Origin: Bacteroidaceae bacterium | GTDB taxonomy: Bacteria; Bacteroidota; Bacteroidia; Bacteroidales; Bacteroidaceae | Assembly (NCBI GenBank): GCA_017965425.1 | Contig: JAGCPY010000029.1 | Location: 104,698-168,697 of the forward strand | DNA length: 64,000 nt | Direction: 5' to 3' | Shown here: positions 44,160-53,369 of the stretch, in pieces | How positions within the stretch are numbered: the first letter of the stretch is position 1 | Layout: the number at the start of each line of letters is the position of its first letter | Program-made: the position numbers and the translations under genes | The notes under the pieces: model-generated | Told to the model about the DNA's origin: nothing | What the model saw: the letters and a program-made list of their open reading frames with translations, nothing else | Databases searched by the model: none

Positions 44160-46013
44160 TTGATTGTATGTATTGCTGAGAAGCCGTCCGTCGCCCGCGA
44201 CATTGCCAATGTCCTGGGCGCGACTCACGATTGCGGCGGCTACCTTGAGGGAAACGGCTACCAGGTCACGTGGACGTTTGGACACCTGTGTGAGTTAAAA
44301 GAACCTGGAGAGTATTCGCCTCTGTGGCGGTCATGGAGTCTTGCCCAGTTGCCGATGATTCCTCAACGTTTCGGCATCAAGTTAAAAGACGACAAGGGTG
44401 TGGAGAAGCAGTTCTCCGTCATAGAGAAACTGATGCAGGCAGCCGAGGGCATTATCAACTGCGGTGACGCAGGGCAGGAGGGCGAATTGATTCAACGCTG
44501 GGTCATGCAGAAGGCTGGAGCCAAGTGCCCGGTCCAACGCCTGTGGATCAGTTCACTGACGGAAGAGGCCATTCGCGAGGGCTTCCAGACCTTGAAGGAC
44601 CAGCGCGAATATCAAAGCCTCTATGAAGCCGGGCTGTGTCGCGCCATCGGCGATTGGACGCTGGGCATGAACGCCACCCGCCTCTACACACTGAAGTACG
44701 CCCAACAAAGGCAAGTTCTTTCCATCGGTCGCGTCCAGACCCCGACGCTGGCACTTATTGTCAATCGCCAGCACGAGATTGACAACTTCAAGCCAGAGAC
44801 TTACTGGGTGCTCTCCACGGTTTACCGCGAAACGACTTTCACGGCAGTCATGGAAGAGGGCGACCGTGGCTTCAAGACACAAGAAGAAGGTCAGCGAGCC
44901 CTCGATGCTATTCGCGATCTACCCTTTACGGTCACGAGTGTCGAGAAGAAAGCTGGCAGGGAAGCCGCTCCACGCCTCTTCGACCTGACGTCGTTGCAAG
45001 TGGAATGCAACAAGCGCTACAGCTACTCCGCCGAGCAAACACTACAGCTGATACAGAGTTTGTATGAGAAGAAAGTCGCTACCTACCCGCGCGTAGATAC
45101 GACCTTTCTGCCCGATGACGTCTATCCCAAGTGCCCTCAGATCCTGGCCGCCTTGACGCCTTACGCAGGTTTCATTCAGCCGCTGACAACCACGGGAAAA
45201 CCGTTGCCAAAGACCAAGAAGGTCTTCGACAACTCGAAAGTAACCGATCACCACGCCATCATCCCAACTTCCGTGCCCGTGACCACAGCTTCGCTCACCG
45301 ACATGGAGAAACGAGTCTATGACCTCATTGCCCGACGCTTCATCGGGGCTTTCTATCCCGACTGCCGCTTTGAACAAACGACGGTCTTGGGTGAAGTGCG
45401 CAGCGAGGGATTGCACGCTGGCACTTTCGATGATGTCGTTCCCTTCCGTGCTACAGGCAAACGCATCATCGACCCAGCATGGCGTATTCTCTGGGAAAAG
45501 AAGAAAACCGACGAAGAGCTATCTCAAGACGAGGAACGCACCTTGCCTGCCTTCAAAAAGGGAGAGAGCGGCACGCACGAACCTTCTCTCACAGAGAAAC
45601 AGACAACTCCGCCCAAGCCTTACACAGAAGCCACCTTGCTGCGTGCCATGGAAACAGCAGGCAAGCTGGTGGACGACGACGAACTGCGAGACGCACTGAA
45701 AGAGAACGGCATCGGTCGCCCCAGCACGAGGGCTGCTATCATTGAAACCCTGTTCAAACGGAACTACATCCGTCGCGTTCGAAAGAGTTTGGCACCCACA
45801 CCGACAGGCATTGAGCTCATCGGCCTCATCCGCGAGGAACTGCTCAAGAGCGCAGAGTTGACTGGCATCTGGGAGAAAAAGCTGCGCCAAATCGAGCGTC
45901 ACGAATACGATGCGAAGACCTTCATCGAAGAGCTCAAACAGATGGTCTCGGACATCGTCATGGCCGTGCTTCAGGACAATTCCAACCGTCGTGTACCTGT
46001 GGCAGCACAATAA
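44160..46013 (+). CDS. topB: DNA topoisomerase III, TTG start
   Basis: Type IA topoisomerase of 617 residues. Seen: IVCIAEKPSVARDIANVLGA (TOPRIM start), NCGDAGQEGELIQRWV (acidic TOPRIM residues), LSIGRVQTPTLALIV, and the active-site tyrosine in KKVATYPRVDTTFLPDDVYP (Tyr309). The conserved N-terminus starts exactly at a TTG codon, with no ATG or GTG giving a full-length domain; this is an unusual but convincing start. It decatenates replicating DNA. Present 52 bp after the BNR gene. Confidence 0.94.
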   Translation: MIVCIAEKPSVARDIANVLGATHDCGGYLEGNGYQVTWTFGHLCELKEPGEYSPLWRSWSLAQLPMIPQRFGIKLKDDKGVEKQFSVIEKLMQAAEGIINCGDAGQEGELIQRWVMQKAGAKCPVQRLWISSLTEEAIREGFQTLKDQREYQSLYEAGLCRAIGDWTLGMNATRLYTLKYAQQRQVLSIGRVQTPTLALIVNRQHEIDNFKPETYWVLSTVYRETTFTAVMEEGDRGFKTQEEGQRALDAIRDLPFTVTSVEKKAGREAAPRLFDLTSLQVECNKRYSYSAEQTLQLIQSLYEKKVATYPRVDTTFLPDDVYPKCPQILAALTPYAGFIQPLTTTGKPLPKTKKVFDNSKVTDHHAIIPTSVPVTTASLTDMEKRVYDLIARRFIGAFYPDCRFEQTTVLGEVRSEGLHAGTFDDVVPFRATGKRIIDPAWRILWEKKKTDEELSQDEERTLPAFKKGESGTHEPSLTEKQTTPPKPYTEATLLRAMETAGKLVDDDELRDALKENGIGRPSTRAAIIETLFKRNYIRRVRKSLAPTPTGIELIGLIREELLKSAELTGIWEKKLRQIERHEYDAKTFIEELKQMVSDIVMAVLQDNSNRRVPVAAQ

Positions 46014-46201
46014 ATAAGGTGTACGCGCGTTAATAATAAGGAGATTGTCCTAAAGACGCCTCACCTCCTACGCTTCTCCCATGGAAGAGCGAAGTGTTTT
46101 CGAAAAGAAGGATGCAACAAAACGGGATTCAACAGACATATTTTACTTCTCCTTTCTCACAAGAGAGAGAAGGGCATGAGCGGACATTTCTTTCCACGAA
46201 C

Positions 46202-48613
46202 ATGAGAAGTCTGCTGAGTGGTGCCGCTTTTTTCTTTCTCTTCATCCCCCTTATCCTTCTATCCTCTTGCAACGCGGAAAGTCACTTAAAGAAAGGCGAC
46301 CAGTTCTTCTCGCTTGGAGAATACTTTGATGCCGCCGCCGAATACCGAGCTGCTTACGGCAAGACATCCATGAAGGAACGTGACAAACGTGGTGAGCGAG
46401 CCCTGAAGATGGCGGAATGCTATGACCGAATCAACTACACTGCCAAGGCCATCGGTGCCTACCAGAACGGCATCCGCTACACAGAGAAAGGCATTGCCGA
46501 CCGCAAGAAAGCCACCGCCCAGAAGTTGTCTGACGAGAAAGAGAAGAAGGTGTCGGCCAAAACCGAAAAGCAGAAAAAGGCCGAAGAAGCTCGTGCCGCC
46601 AAGAAGCGGAAGAAAAAAGGACAGGCAACGGAGAAGGCCGACTCGCTAAATACCGACACGTTGCAAGCGCTCATCCCTGCCGCAAAACCTGAAAAGAAAG
46701 AAAACTCCAAGAAAAGGCCGACGAAAAAAGAGGTTCAGCCTTTTGTGTCGGCCTTCGCATCCCCTGCCGACTCCATCGCCGAAGAGGCCCTCCTCAAAGC
46801 CACGCTGAAACTGGCTCGACTCCAACACAAGAACGGCGACTATAAAAATGCCATCCAGAGCTACGAGCACTTCCTACAGCAGAGCCAGGCACACTACGCC
46901 CTTCACCCCACCATCTGTACACCGCAAAACGACACTATCGCTACCAATGGCATCATTGGTGCACGTCAAGCCACCATTTGGAAGCAGAAGCCGACCCTGC
47001 ACACCATCAAGAAAGAAGCACTACTGAACTCCCGCCGCGCCGATTTCTCTCCGGCGCTCACGGGCGACGATTGGGACCAACTCTACTGGACGAGCACCCG
47101 CCCGCAGGCTACCGGCGACGACCTCAGCGGCATCACAGGAACCAAGTGCGCAGACATTTTCTGGTCAAAGAAAGATGACAAAGGCAAGTGGTCAACCCCC
47201 GAAAAGGTCGAAGGCGACCTCAACAGTGAGCTGGAAGAGGGAGTCTGCGGCTTCACTCCAGACGGCAAAACCATGTATCTCACACGTTGCTCCACGGATC
47301 CAGATTATCCCAGATATGCCCAAATCTACACGTCCAACCGCTCTGATGCCTCTTGGAGCAAGCCGCAAGAGCTGAAGATTTCCAAAGACACGCTTTCGTG
47401 TTTCGCCCATCCCGCCATTTCCCCGGACGGCAACTGGCTTTACTTTGTCAGTGACATGCCAGGCGGTCACGGCGGAAAGGACATTTGGCGCATCAGCATT
47501 GAAGGCAAGACACTCGGTGGAGCCGAAAACCTCGAAGCCCCCATCAACACACCAGGCGATGAAATGTTCCCTTCATTCCGTCCCAATGGAGAACTCTATT
47601 TCAGCTCAGACGGGCATCCTGGCATGGGAGGACTTGACCTCTTCGTCGCCAAAGAAGACACGGCAACCCACGTCTGGACAGTCCAGAATCTGGGCAGCCC
47701 CATGAACTCCCCCGGCGATGACTTCGGCATGACATTCGAAGGACTGCACAATCGGGGTTACTTTTCTTCGAGCCGAGGCGACGCGCGTGGATGGGATCAC
47801 CTTTGGAGCTTCGAGTGCCCAGAAGTACTGCAAACCGTTCGCGGATGGATCTATGAGAAAGACGGCTATGAGCTCACGACGGGACTTGTTCACATGATTG
47901 GCAGCGACGGCACCAACCAAAAACTTTCTGCCCGAGGAGACGGCTCTTTCGAGGTCGAGGTGAAGCCCGGTGTCGATTATCTCTTTCTCGGAACATGCAA
48001 AGGGTTCCTGAACCACGTCGAACAGCTTTCAGTAGATACCTCCAGCGTCAGCCTCGAACATACATTACAGTTTCCCCTTGCCAGCATTACGGCTCCCGTC
48101 CTCGTCCGAAATGTATTCTACGCCTTCGACAGCGCCGAACTCACTGACGACTCCACCAGCGCGCTCGACAGCCTCACCGCCTTACTCAACGAAAACCCGA
48201 ACGTGACCATTGAACTCAGTTCGCATTGTGACTACCGAGGCAACGATGCCTACAACGAACAGCTCAGCCAAAGACGTGCCGAGAGCGTCGTCAACTACTT
48301 GATTGAGCATGGTATAGCCGCCGACCGCCTTACGCCAAAAGGTTATGGCGAGAGCCGCCCGAAGATTGTGAAGAAGCGCATTGCCGAACAGCATCCCTTC
48401 CTGCACGAAGGCGACACCCTCACCGAAGCTTTCATCCTCGCCCTGCCGACGGAAGAGCAACGTGAGGCGTGCAATGCCCTCAACCGACGCACTGAATTCC
48501 GCGTCCTGCGTACAACTTACGGCCTCTTCGACCAGTTCCTGAAGAAGGCAGATGCACCCAAGCCGGAGGAAAAACAAGACCCCGAAGAAGAAACGGAAAC
48601 AGAAGAGGGCTGA
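46202..48613 (+). CDS. PorE-like TPR/propeller/OmpA lipoprotein (type IX secretion)
   Basis: An 803-residue lipoprotein (signal MRSLLSGAAFFF..., lipobox Cys23). Order of parts: TPR-like repeats interrupted by a Lys/Glu-rich stretch (residues about 110-180), a PD40/WD40-like propeller (repeated SPDGNWLYFVSDMPGG and RPNGELYFSSDG), a carboxypeptidase-regulatory-like domain (VRGWIYEKDGYELTTGLV), and a C-terminal OmpA domain with NVTIELSSHCDYRGNDAYNEQLSQRRAESVVNYL. This matches PorE of the Porphyromonas type IX secretion system, which anchors the complex to peptidoglycan. The frame is open upstream, but the ATG at 46202 gives the signal peptide. It is unlinked to other por genes here. Confidence 0.88.
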   Translation: MRSLLSGAAFFFLFIPLILLSSCNAESHLKKGDQFFSLGEYFDAAAEYRAAYGKTSMKERDKRGERALKMAECYDRINYTAKAIGAYQNGIRYTEKGIADRKKATAQKLSDEKEKKVSAKTEKQKKAEEARAAKKRKKKGQATEKADSLNTDTLQALIPAAKPEKKENSKKRPTKKEVQPFVSAFASPADSIAEEALLKATLKLARLQHKNGDYKNAIQSYEHFLQQSQAHYALHPTICTPQNDTIATNGIIGARQATIWKQKPTLHTIKKEALLNSRRADFSPALTGDDWDQLYWTSTRPQATGDDLSGITGTKCADIFWSKKDDKGKWSTPEKVEGDLNSELEEGVCGFTPDGKTMYLTRCSTDPDYPRYAQIYTSNRSDASWSKPQELKISKDTLSCFAHPAISPDGNWLYFVSDMPGGHGGKDIWRISIEGKTLGGAENLEAPINTPGDEMFPSFRPNGELYFSSDGHPGMGGLDLFVAKEDTATHVWTVQNLGSPMNSPGDDFGMTFEGLHNRGYFSSSRGDARGWDHLWSFECPEVLQTVRGWIYEKDGYELTTGLVHMIGSDGTNQKLSARGDGSFEVEVKPGVDYLFLGTCKGFLNHVEQLSVDTSSVSLEHTLQFPLASITAPVLVRNVFYAFDSAELTDDSTSALDSLTALLNENPNVTIELSSHCDYRGNDAYNEQLSQRRAESVVNYLIEHGIAADRLTPKGYGESRPKIVKKRIAEQHPFLHEGDTLTEAFILALPTEEQREACNALNRRTEFRVLRTTYGLFDQFLKKADAPKPEEKQDPEEETETEEG

Positions 48614-48615
48614 CA

Positions 48616-48676
48616 GGTACACACGTTCCGTCCCGAACATATAGACCTTCAACGCAAAACGTGTACACCTTCTCAA
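48616..48676 (+). repeat. 22-bp periodic near-palindrome array fused to CCCTCACC copy F
   Basis: Three degenerate units, including GAACATATAGACCTTC and AAACGTGTACACCTTC 22 bp apart. The spacer after the last unit runs straight into the first CCCTCACC box of copy F. Confidence 0.8.
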
Positions 48677-48783
48677 TCCCTCACCATCCCTCACCAATCC
48701 CTCACCAATCCCTCACCTGTAAACAGCTCAAAGACAATAGCATATCTCAGCAGGTGAGGGATTGAGGCTTTTTTTGCAAAAAC
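48674..48783 (+). repeat. CCCTCACC element, copy F
   Basis: Four perfect CCCTCACC boxes at 10, 11, 11 bp spacing (48678-48717), a 35-bp unique segment (48718-48752), then GGTGAGGGATTGAGGC and a seven-T run. A single copy following a same-strand gene; could act as its terminator. Confidence 0.87.
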
Positions 48784-48971
48784 ATAGGTAGATAGGTAGC
48801 AAACAACAGGAAGGACGGCCCTCAACTGCTACGTTTTCATTCGGTTACAGGTTCTGCAACAGGAAAGAGGACTTGCGACTATTCATTCAAAAGTAAGCGT
48901 CAATCTGCCAAAAAACGTACAAAAGAAAACAAAAAAAGCCGTTTTTATTTGGCCGTAAACCCAAAAGGCCG

Positions 48972-48979
48972 TACCTTTG
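48972..48979 (+). promoter_or_regulatory. -7 promoter box for corA
   Basis: TACCTTTG followed by C. It predicts a transcript start near 48984 and a leader of about 147 nt, the longest protein-gene leader on this strand in the window. Confidence 0.65.
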
Positions 48980-48983
48980 CAGC

Positions 48984-49130
48984 CGTTCAACCATCCTTTA
49001 TTCCGTAAATGGACGATTATCATCAACGTAACACCGATTAAAGGAGCAAGGTTCGTATCGCATGACGGGCCTGTGCTGCTCCTCCACCTTCTGTGAGGCC
49101 CTGTACCTCCCGCCAAAAGCTTTTTAAACG
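48984..49130 (+). promoter_or_regulatory. corA 5' leader with mutually exclusive helices
   Basis: Two helices interlock: AGGAGCA (49042-49048) with TGCTCCT (49077-49083), and GGGCCT (49067-49072) with AGGCCC (49096-49101). Each has one strand inside the other's loop, so they could form a pseudoknot or act as alternative states. A metal-sensing leader is an inference from this and the downstream gene. Confidence 0.5.
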
Positions 49131-50057
49131 ATGCGAACTTTCTGGAACACGAATCGCGGTCTGCATACGCTGGACCAATGGGCGCCCAATTGCTGGGTGC
49201 AAGTGACTTGCCCCACGGCAGACGATGCCGCTTTCCTGCAACAAGAATTAGGTATTCCCGACTACTTCCTCGACGACATCGCCGACACGGAAGAGCGTGC
49301 CCGCTACGACTATGACGACGGGTGGATCCTCATCATCCTGCGTATTCCATACGTCAAGGAGGTCAAATCGCGAACACCTTACACGACAATCCCCTTGGGC
49401 ATCATCCTCAAGGGCGACGTCTGCATCACCGTCTGCAACTTCGAGACGAACTTGATGATCGACTTCGTGACCTACCAGCAGAAACGCGGTGTGGGCTTCA
49501 CGGACTCGGTCGATATGGTGTTCCGCCTGTTCCTCTCGACAGCCGTTTGGTACCTGAAGCGGCTGAAGCAGATCAACGCACGCATTGAAGCAGCCAAACA
49601 ACACCTTGACCGCAAGGTGGACAACGCCGACCTCATCGCCCTCTCACGCCTTCAGGACTCGCTCACCTATTTCGCCACTTCCATCCGTGGCAACGAGACC
49701 CTGCTCTCGAAGCTGAAGTTCAAGCTGCCCGTGGATGAACTGGATGCCGACCTCATCGAAGACGTCAGCATTGAGATGAACCAGGCGCGCGAAACCACAG
49801 GTATCTACTCCAACATCCTGGAGTCAACAATGGACACCTACGCCAACATCATCAACAACAACATGTCAACGGTGATGAAGACCCTGACCATCATCTCGAT
49901 GTTCCTCATGGTACCCACCCTCATCGCCAGCTTATTCGGCATGAACCTCATCAACGGAATGGAATCGCAACCCCTCGGATTTCCCCTTGTCATGGTGTTT
50001 TCTGTCGCACTGACAGCCCTCTTCTGGTGGTATTCCAAGCGAGAATCGTGGCTCTAA
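49131..50057 (+). CDS. corA: CorA-family magnesium transporter
   Basis: A 308-residue CorA/2-TM-GxN protein: a soluble funnel domain, the long helix with DSLTYFATSIRGNETLL, and two C-terminal transmembrane helices with the selectivity motif FGMNLINGME in the loop between them. It forms a homopentameric channel for Mg2+ (possibly Co2+ or Ni2+). Its N-terminus begins MRTFWNTNRGLHTLDQWAPN. The long structured leader upstream may control it. Confidence 0.95.
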   Translation: MRTFWNTNRGLHTLDQWAPNCWVQVTCPTADDAAFLQQELGIPDYFLDDIADTEERARYDYDDGWILIILRIPYVKEVKSRTPYTTIPLGIILKGDVCITVCNFETNLMIDFVTYQQKRGVGFTDSVDMVFRLFLSTAVWYLKRLKQINARIEAAKQHLDRKVDNADLIALSRLQDSLTYFATSIRGNETLLSKLKFKLPVDELDADLIEDVSIEMNQARETTGIYSNILESTMDTYANIINNNMSTVMKTLTIISMFLMVPTLIASLFGMNLINGMESQPLGFPLVMVFSVALTALFWWYSKRESWL

Positions 50058-50162
50058 CGTGAAAAACTTAACAAAAAGTTAGGTCGTTCCGAATATTTTG
50101 TGTTAATTTGCTCCGCCTTAGTGCAATAATGAACCCAATCAGCTACTTAAATTGTAAGCAAC

Positions 50163-52169
50163 ATGACTGAAACCAACGAACTGCAGCCCGCTCTCGAACA
50201 AGAGAGCCTGGCAGCGGAAACACAGACTGCAACTGCGCCCGAAGAAAAGACGCAGAGCGAAGAGAACAACATCCAGGAAGAGGCCAAGAAGACCGAACCG
50301 GCTCCTGTAGAAGAACAACCGGCAACCATTGCCGAAACGCCCGAGAACGCCGAATCCCCAGAGGCTCCAGAAACTCCAGAAGCCCCAATGGCCACGGAGG
50401 CTCCGGTTTACGAAAGCAAGGAAGCCGTCGTTGACCGTCTTCGCCAGATTGAAGAAGAAGGCAAGGGCGGCGACAAGAGCGAACTCGACCTCCTGAAACA
50501 AGTCTTTTACAAGCTGCACAAAGCCGCCCAGCTGGCCGCACGTAATGCCTTCATCGAAGCAGGAGGTGACCCAGAGCTATGGCATGCAGACATCGACACG
50601 GCCGAGGAAAACTTCAAGGCTGTCATGGCTGCCATTCGTGCCAAACGCACAGAATTGGCAGAAGCCGCAGAAAAACAGAAAGCCGACAACCTGGAAAAGA
50701 AACAAGCCATCATCGAACGCATCAAGGAACTGACGACCACGCCTGAAGACGTCAGCCAGCACTTCGACGAATTCAAACAACTGCAAGCCCAATGGAAAGA
50801 GCTCGGGGCTGTGCCCGCCGAGAAAGCCACGGAAATATGGAAAAACTATCAACACCATGTTGAGCAATTCTATGACCTGCTCAAACTCAATATAGAAGCT
50901 CGTGAATACGACTTCAAGAAAAACCTTACGGCCAAGGAACGCCTGATAGAACTGGCTGAGAAGCTTGCCGACGAGCCAGACATCATTACCGCCTTCAATA
51001 AACTACAGGGGCTTCATGCCGAATACAAAGAAATAGGTCCCGTTGCCAAGGAACTGCGCGACCAGATTTGGGAACGATTCAAGGCCGCCAGCACGATCAT
51101 TAACAAACGCCATCAGGAACACTTTGAAGCCATCAAGGCACGTGAAGAAGAGAACCTACAGAAGAAGACAGAGCTCTGCGAGAAAGTAGAAGAAATACCC
51201 GTTGACCAGATTACCTCCTTCGCTGCATGGGAAGAAAAAACCAAGGAAGTCATTGCCTTGCAAGCTCAATGGAAAACCATCGGTTATGCCAGCCACAAGC
51301 AGAACAACATCATCTTCGACCGCTTCCGGACCGCATGTGACCGCTTCTTTACCGCCAAAGCCGAATATTACAAGACCATCAAGGACGAACAGAACGAAAA
51401 CCTCGAAGCCAAACGTCGTCTTGTGGAACAGGCAGAAGCGTTGCAGGAAAGCAACGAATGGCACAAGACCAGCGATAAGCTCATTGAGCTGCAAAAAGAG
51501 TGGAAGACCATTGGAGCCGTGCCTCGTAAATATAGTGAACAACTCTGGAAACGGTTCACTTCTGCCTGCGATCACTTCTTCGAGGCTAAGAACGAAGCCA
51601 CAGCCGGTCAACGTGCAGAGGAAAAAGAAAACCTGCAAGCCAAGAAGAACATCATTGAGCAGCTGAAGGAACTGGCTGCCGATACCGGCAAGGCCACCCT
51701 CGACCATGTCCGCGATCTGCAAACTCAATGGAACGAGATTGGCCACGTGCCCTTCCGCGACAAGGACAAACTCTATAAAGAATATCGTGCCGTGGCCGAC
51801 GAACTCTACAAACAGTTCGGTGCCAGCGCCGCACGACGCAGACTCGAAGGATTCCAGAAGAGTGTACGTCAGGCCGTGGCCAAAGGAGAGAGCACCCTTG
51901 GCCGCGAACGAGAACGGCTGCTACGACTCTTCGAAACAAGAAAAGCTGAAATCCAGACCTATGAGAACAACCTCAGCTTCCTCAATGCCAAATCAAAGAG
52001 TGGCAACAGCCTCGTCGCCGAGATGAACCGAAAGGTCGAGAAGCTTCGTGAAGAACTTGATCTTCTCTCCAGCAAAATCAAAGCCATCGAGACCGAGATG
52101 CGAGCTCCGAAGGACGAGAATACAACACCTTCTGGCGAAACGGATGCTACCGATTCTGCAGAGAAATAA
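50163..52169 (+). CDS. DUF349 domain protein
   Basis: A 668-residue cytoplasmic protein. The first 90 residues are acidic and rich in Glu, Pro and Ala (low complexity). The remainder is made of repeated helical DUF349 units of about 75 residues, each with a conserved LQAQWKEIG-type core (LQAQWKELGAV, LHAEYKEIGPV, LQAQWKTIGYA, LQKEWKTIGAV, LQTQWNEIGHV), giving at least five repeats and a coiled-coil end. Role unknown; such proteins are widespread in Bacteroidetes. A perfect terminator follows. Confidence 0.9.
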   Translation: MTETNELQPALEQESLAAETQTATAPEEKTQSEENNIQEEAKKTEPAPVEEQPATIAETPENAESPEAPETPEAPMATEAPVYESKEAVVDRLRQIEEEGKGGDKSELDLLKQVFYKLHKAAQLAARNAFIEAGGDPELWHADIDTAEENFKAVMAAIRAKRTELAEAAEKQKADNLEKKQAIIERIKELTTTPEDVSQHFDEFKQLQAQWKELGAVPAEKATEIWKNYQHHVEQFYDLLKLNIEAREYDFKKNLTAKERLIELAEKLADEPDIITAFNKLQGLHAEYKEIGPVAKELRDQIWERFKAASTIINKRHQEHFEAIKAREEENLQKKTELCEKVEEIPVDQITSFAAWEEKTKEVIALQAQWKTIGYASHKQNNIIFDRFRTACDRFFTAKAEYYKTIKDEQNENLEAKRRLVEQAEALQESNEWHKTSDKLIELQKEWKTIGAVPRKYSEQLWKRFTSACDHFFEAKNEATAGQRAEEKENLQAKKNIIEQLKELAADTGKATLDHVRDLQTQWNEIGHVPFRDKDKLYKEYRAVADELYKQFGASAARRRLEGFQKSVRQAVAKGESTLGRERERLLRLFETRKAEIQTYENNLSFLNAKSKSGNSLVAEMNRKVEKLREELDLLSSKIKAIETEMRAPKDENTTPSGETDATDSAEK

Positions 52170-52251
52170 ACGCCGTTTGGAAGCATCCTCAGGAAGTATT
52201 CTCATCAGGTAAACCGTCGAGAGCAGCTATTCTTCCCGAAGAAATGAACAA

Positions 52252-52290
52252 AAAGAACGCCTTGCAGCATCAAGGCGTTCTTTAATTTTG
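52252..52290 (+). terminator. Intrinsic terminator after the DUF349 gene
   Basis: A 13-bp perfect stem (52252-52264 with 52271-52283, AAGAACGCCTTG core), 6-nt loop CAGCAT, then TAATTTT. Confidence 0.9.
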
Positions 52291-52293
52291 TCG

Positions 52294-52301
52294 TAACTTT
52301 G
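52294..52301 (+). promoter_or_regulatory. -7 promoter box for the RND efflux operon
   Basis: TAACTTTG followed by C, directly after the terminator; leader of about 22 nt to the ATG at 52328. Confidence 0.65.
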
Positions 52302-52327
52302 CGCCCACAAATAACAAACTGAAAAAA

Positions 52328-53365
52328 ATGAAAACAAAATGGTTACTGGCCGCACTCATTACCTTCACCTTTTTGAGCTGTAGCCACAAGCAAGAAACAC
52401 GCCAAAAGACTGCCATACGTGTAAAGACCGCTATCTCGACCCATGCAGAAGTCAAGGAGGGCGTTCAGTATGTAGGCATCGTAGAAGAAAACGAGGCGAC
52501 AGCTGTGAGTTTCACAGGCATGGGAGTTGTGCGCCGCATCCTCGTCACAGAAGGACAGACGGTAGCACGCGGTCAATTGCTGGCAGAACTAGATGACACC
52601 CAGGCTCGCAACCTTCTCGAAGGTGCACAAGCCAGCGTCAATCAAGCCGAAGATGCCTTGCAACGCTACCAGCTTCTCCACGACCGCGGGTCGCTGACCG
52701 AAGCTCAATGGGTGGAAATCCAGAGCAAGGTCACACAGGCACGTTCTCAGCTTGCCGTAGCACGAAAGAACTTGGCTGACTGTCAGCTGAAGTCTCCCGT
52801 CGCTGGCATCATAGGACGCAAGGCCGTTGGAGCAGGGGAGACTGCCATGCCTTCTCAGGCCATCGTAACGATTCTTGACATTTCTTCCGTGAAAGTTAAG
52901 TTCTCTGTTCCCGAACGCGAAATGAATACCATACACTCTCATACGCCGACCACCATCCATGTCGATGCCATCCAGCGAACGTTCGAGGGAGGAACCATTG
53001 AGAAAGGCATACAGGCCGATGCCATTACGCATACCTACGACGTTCGCGTGCGTGTGAATAATAGGGATAGGAAGATTCTACCAGGCATGGTGGCTACCGT
53101 GAACGTCAATGGCCGCAGAGCAGATTCTTTTCCTTCTAACAAGACTGGCAGACAATGGATTCCTATTACCGCTGTTCAGCGCAACGCTAATGGCTCCCTT
53201 TTCACGTGGACAATCTCCAACGACAGCACTGCCCATCGCACACCTGTCACGCTTGGAGAAACAGACGGCAACGATGTGGAAGTGTTGACGGGACTTTCAA
53301 ACGGACAGCGTTTTGTCATTGAAGGTTATCAAAAACTGAGCGAAGGAACTAAGGTCATCTTCTGA
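52328..53365 (+). CDS. RND efflux membrane-fusion (periplasmic adaptor) lipoprotein
   Basis: A 345-residue adaptor with lipobox LSC (Cys18). Seen: the lipoyl-like half VGIVEENEATAVSFTGMGVVRRILVTEGQTVARGQLLAELDD, the helical hairpin (ALQRYQLLHDRGSLTEAQWVEIQSKV), the second lipoyl half SPVAGIIGRKAVGAGE, and a beta-barrel. It bridges the inner-membrane pump and the TolC-like channel. Stop and next start are 4 bp apart. First gene of a three-gene efflux operon. Confidence 0.94.
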   Translation: MKTKWLLAALITFTFLSCSHKQETRQKTAIRVKTAISTHAEVKEGVQYVGIVEENEATAVSFTGMGVVRRILVTEGQTVARGQLLAELDDTQARNLLEGAQASVNQAEDALQRYQLLHDRGSLTEAQWVEIQSKVTQARSQLAVARKNLADCQLKSPVAGIIGRKAVGAGETAMPSQAIVTILDISSVKVKFSVPEREMNTIHSHTPTTIHVDAIQRTFEGGTIEKGIQADAITHTYDVRVRVNNRDRKILPGMVATVNVNGRRADSFPSNKTGRQWIPITAVQRNANGSLFTWTISNDSTAHRTPVTLGETDGNDVEVLTGLSNGQRFVIEGYQKLSEGTKVIF

Positions 53366-53369
53366 ACCC

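Noticed and set aside
46094-46201. PorE-like protein starting at 46094
   Set aside because: It would put 36 polar residues before a clear lipoprotein signal; the region resembles a dispersed palindrome, and the ATG at 46202 fits better.
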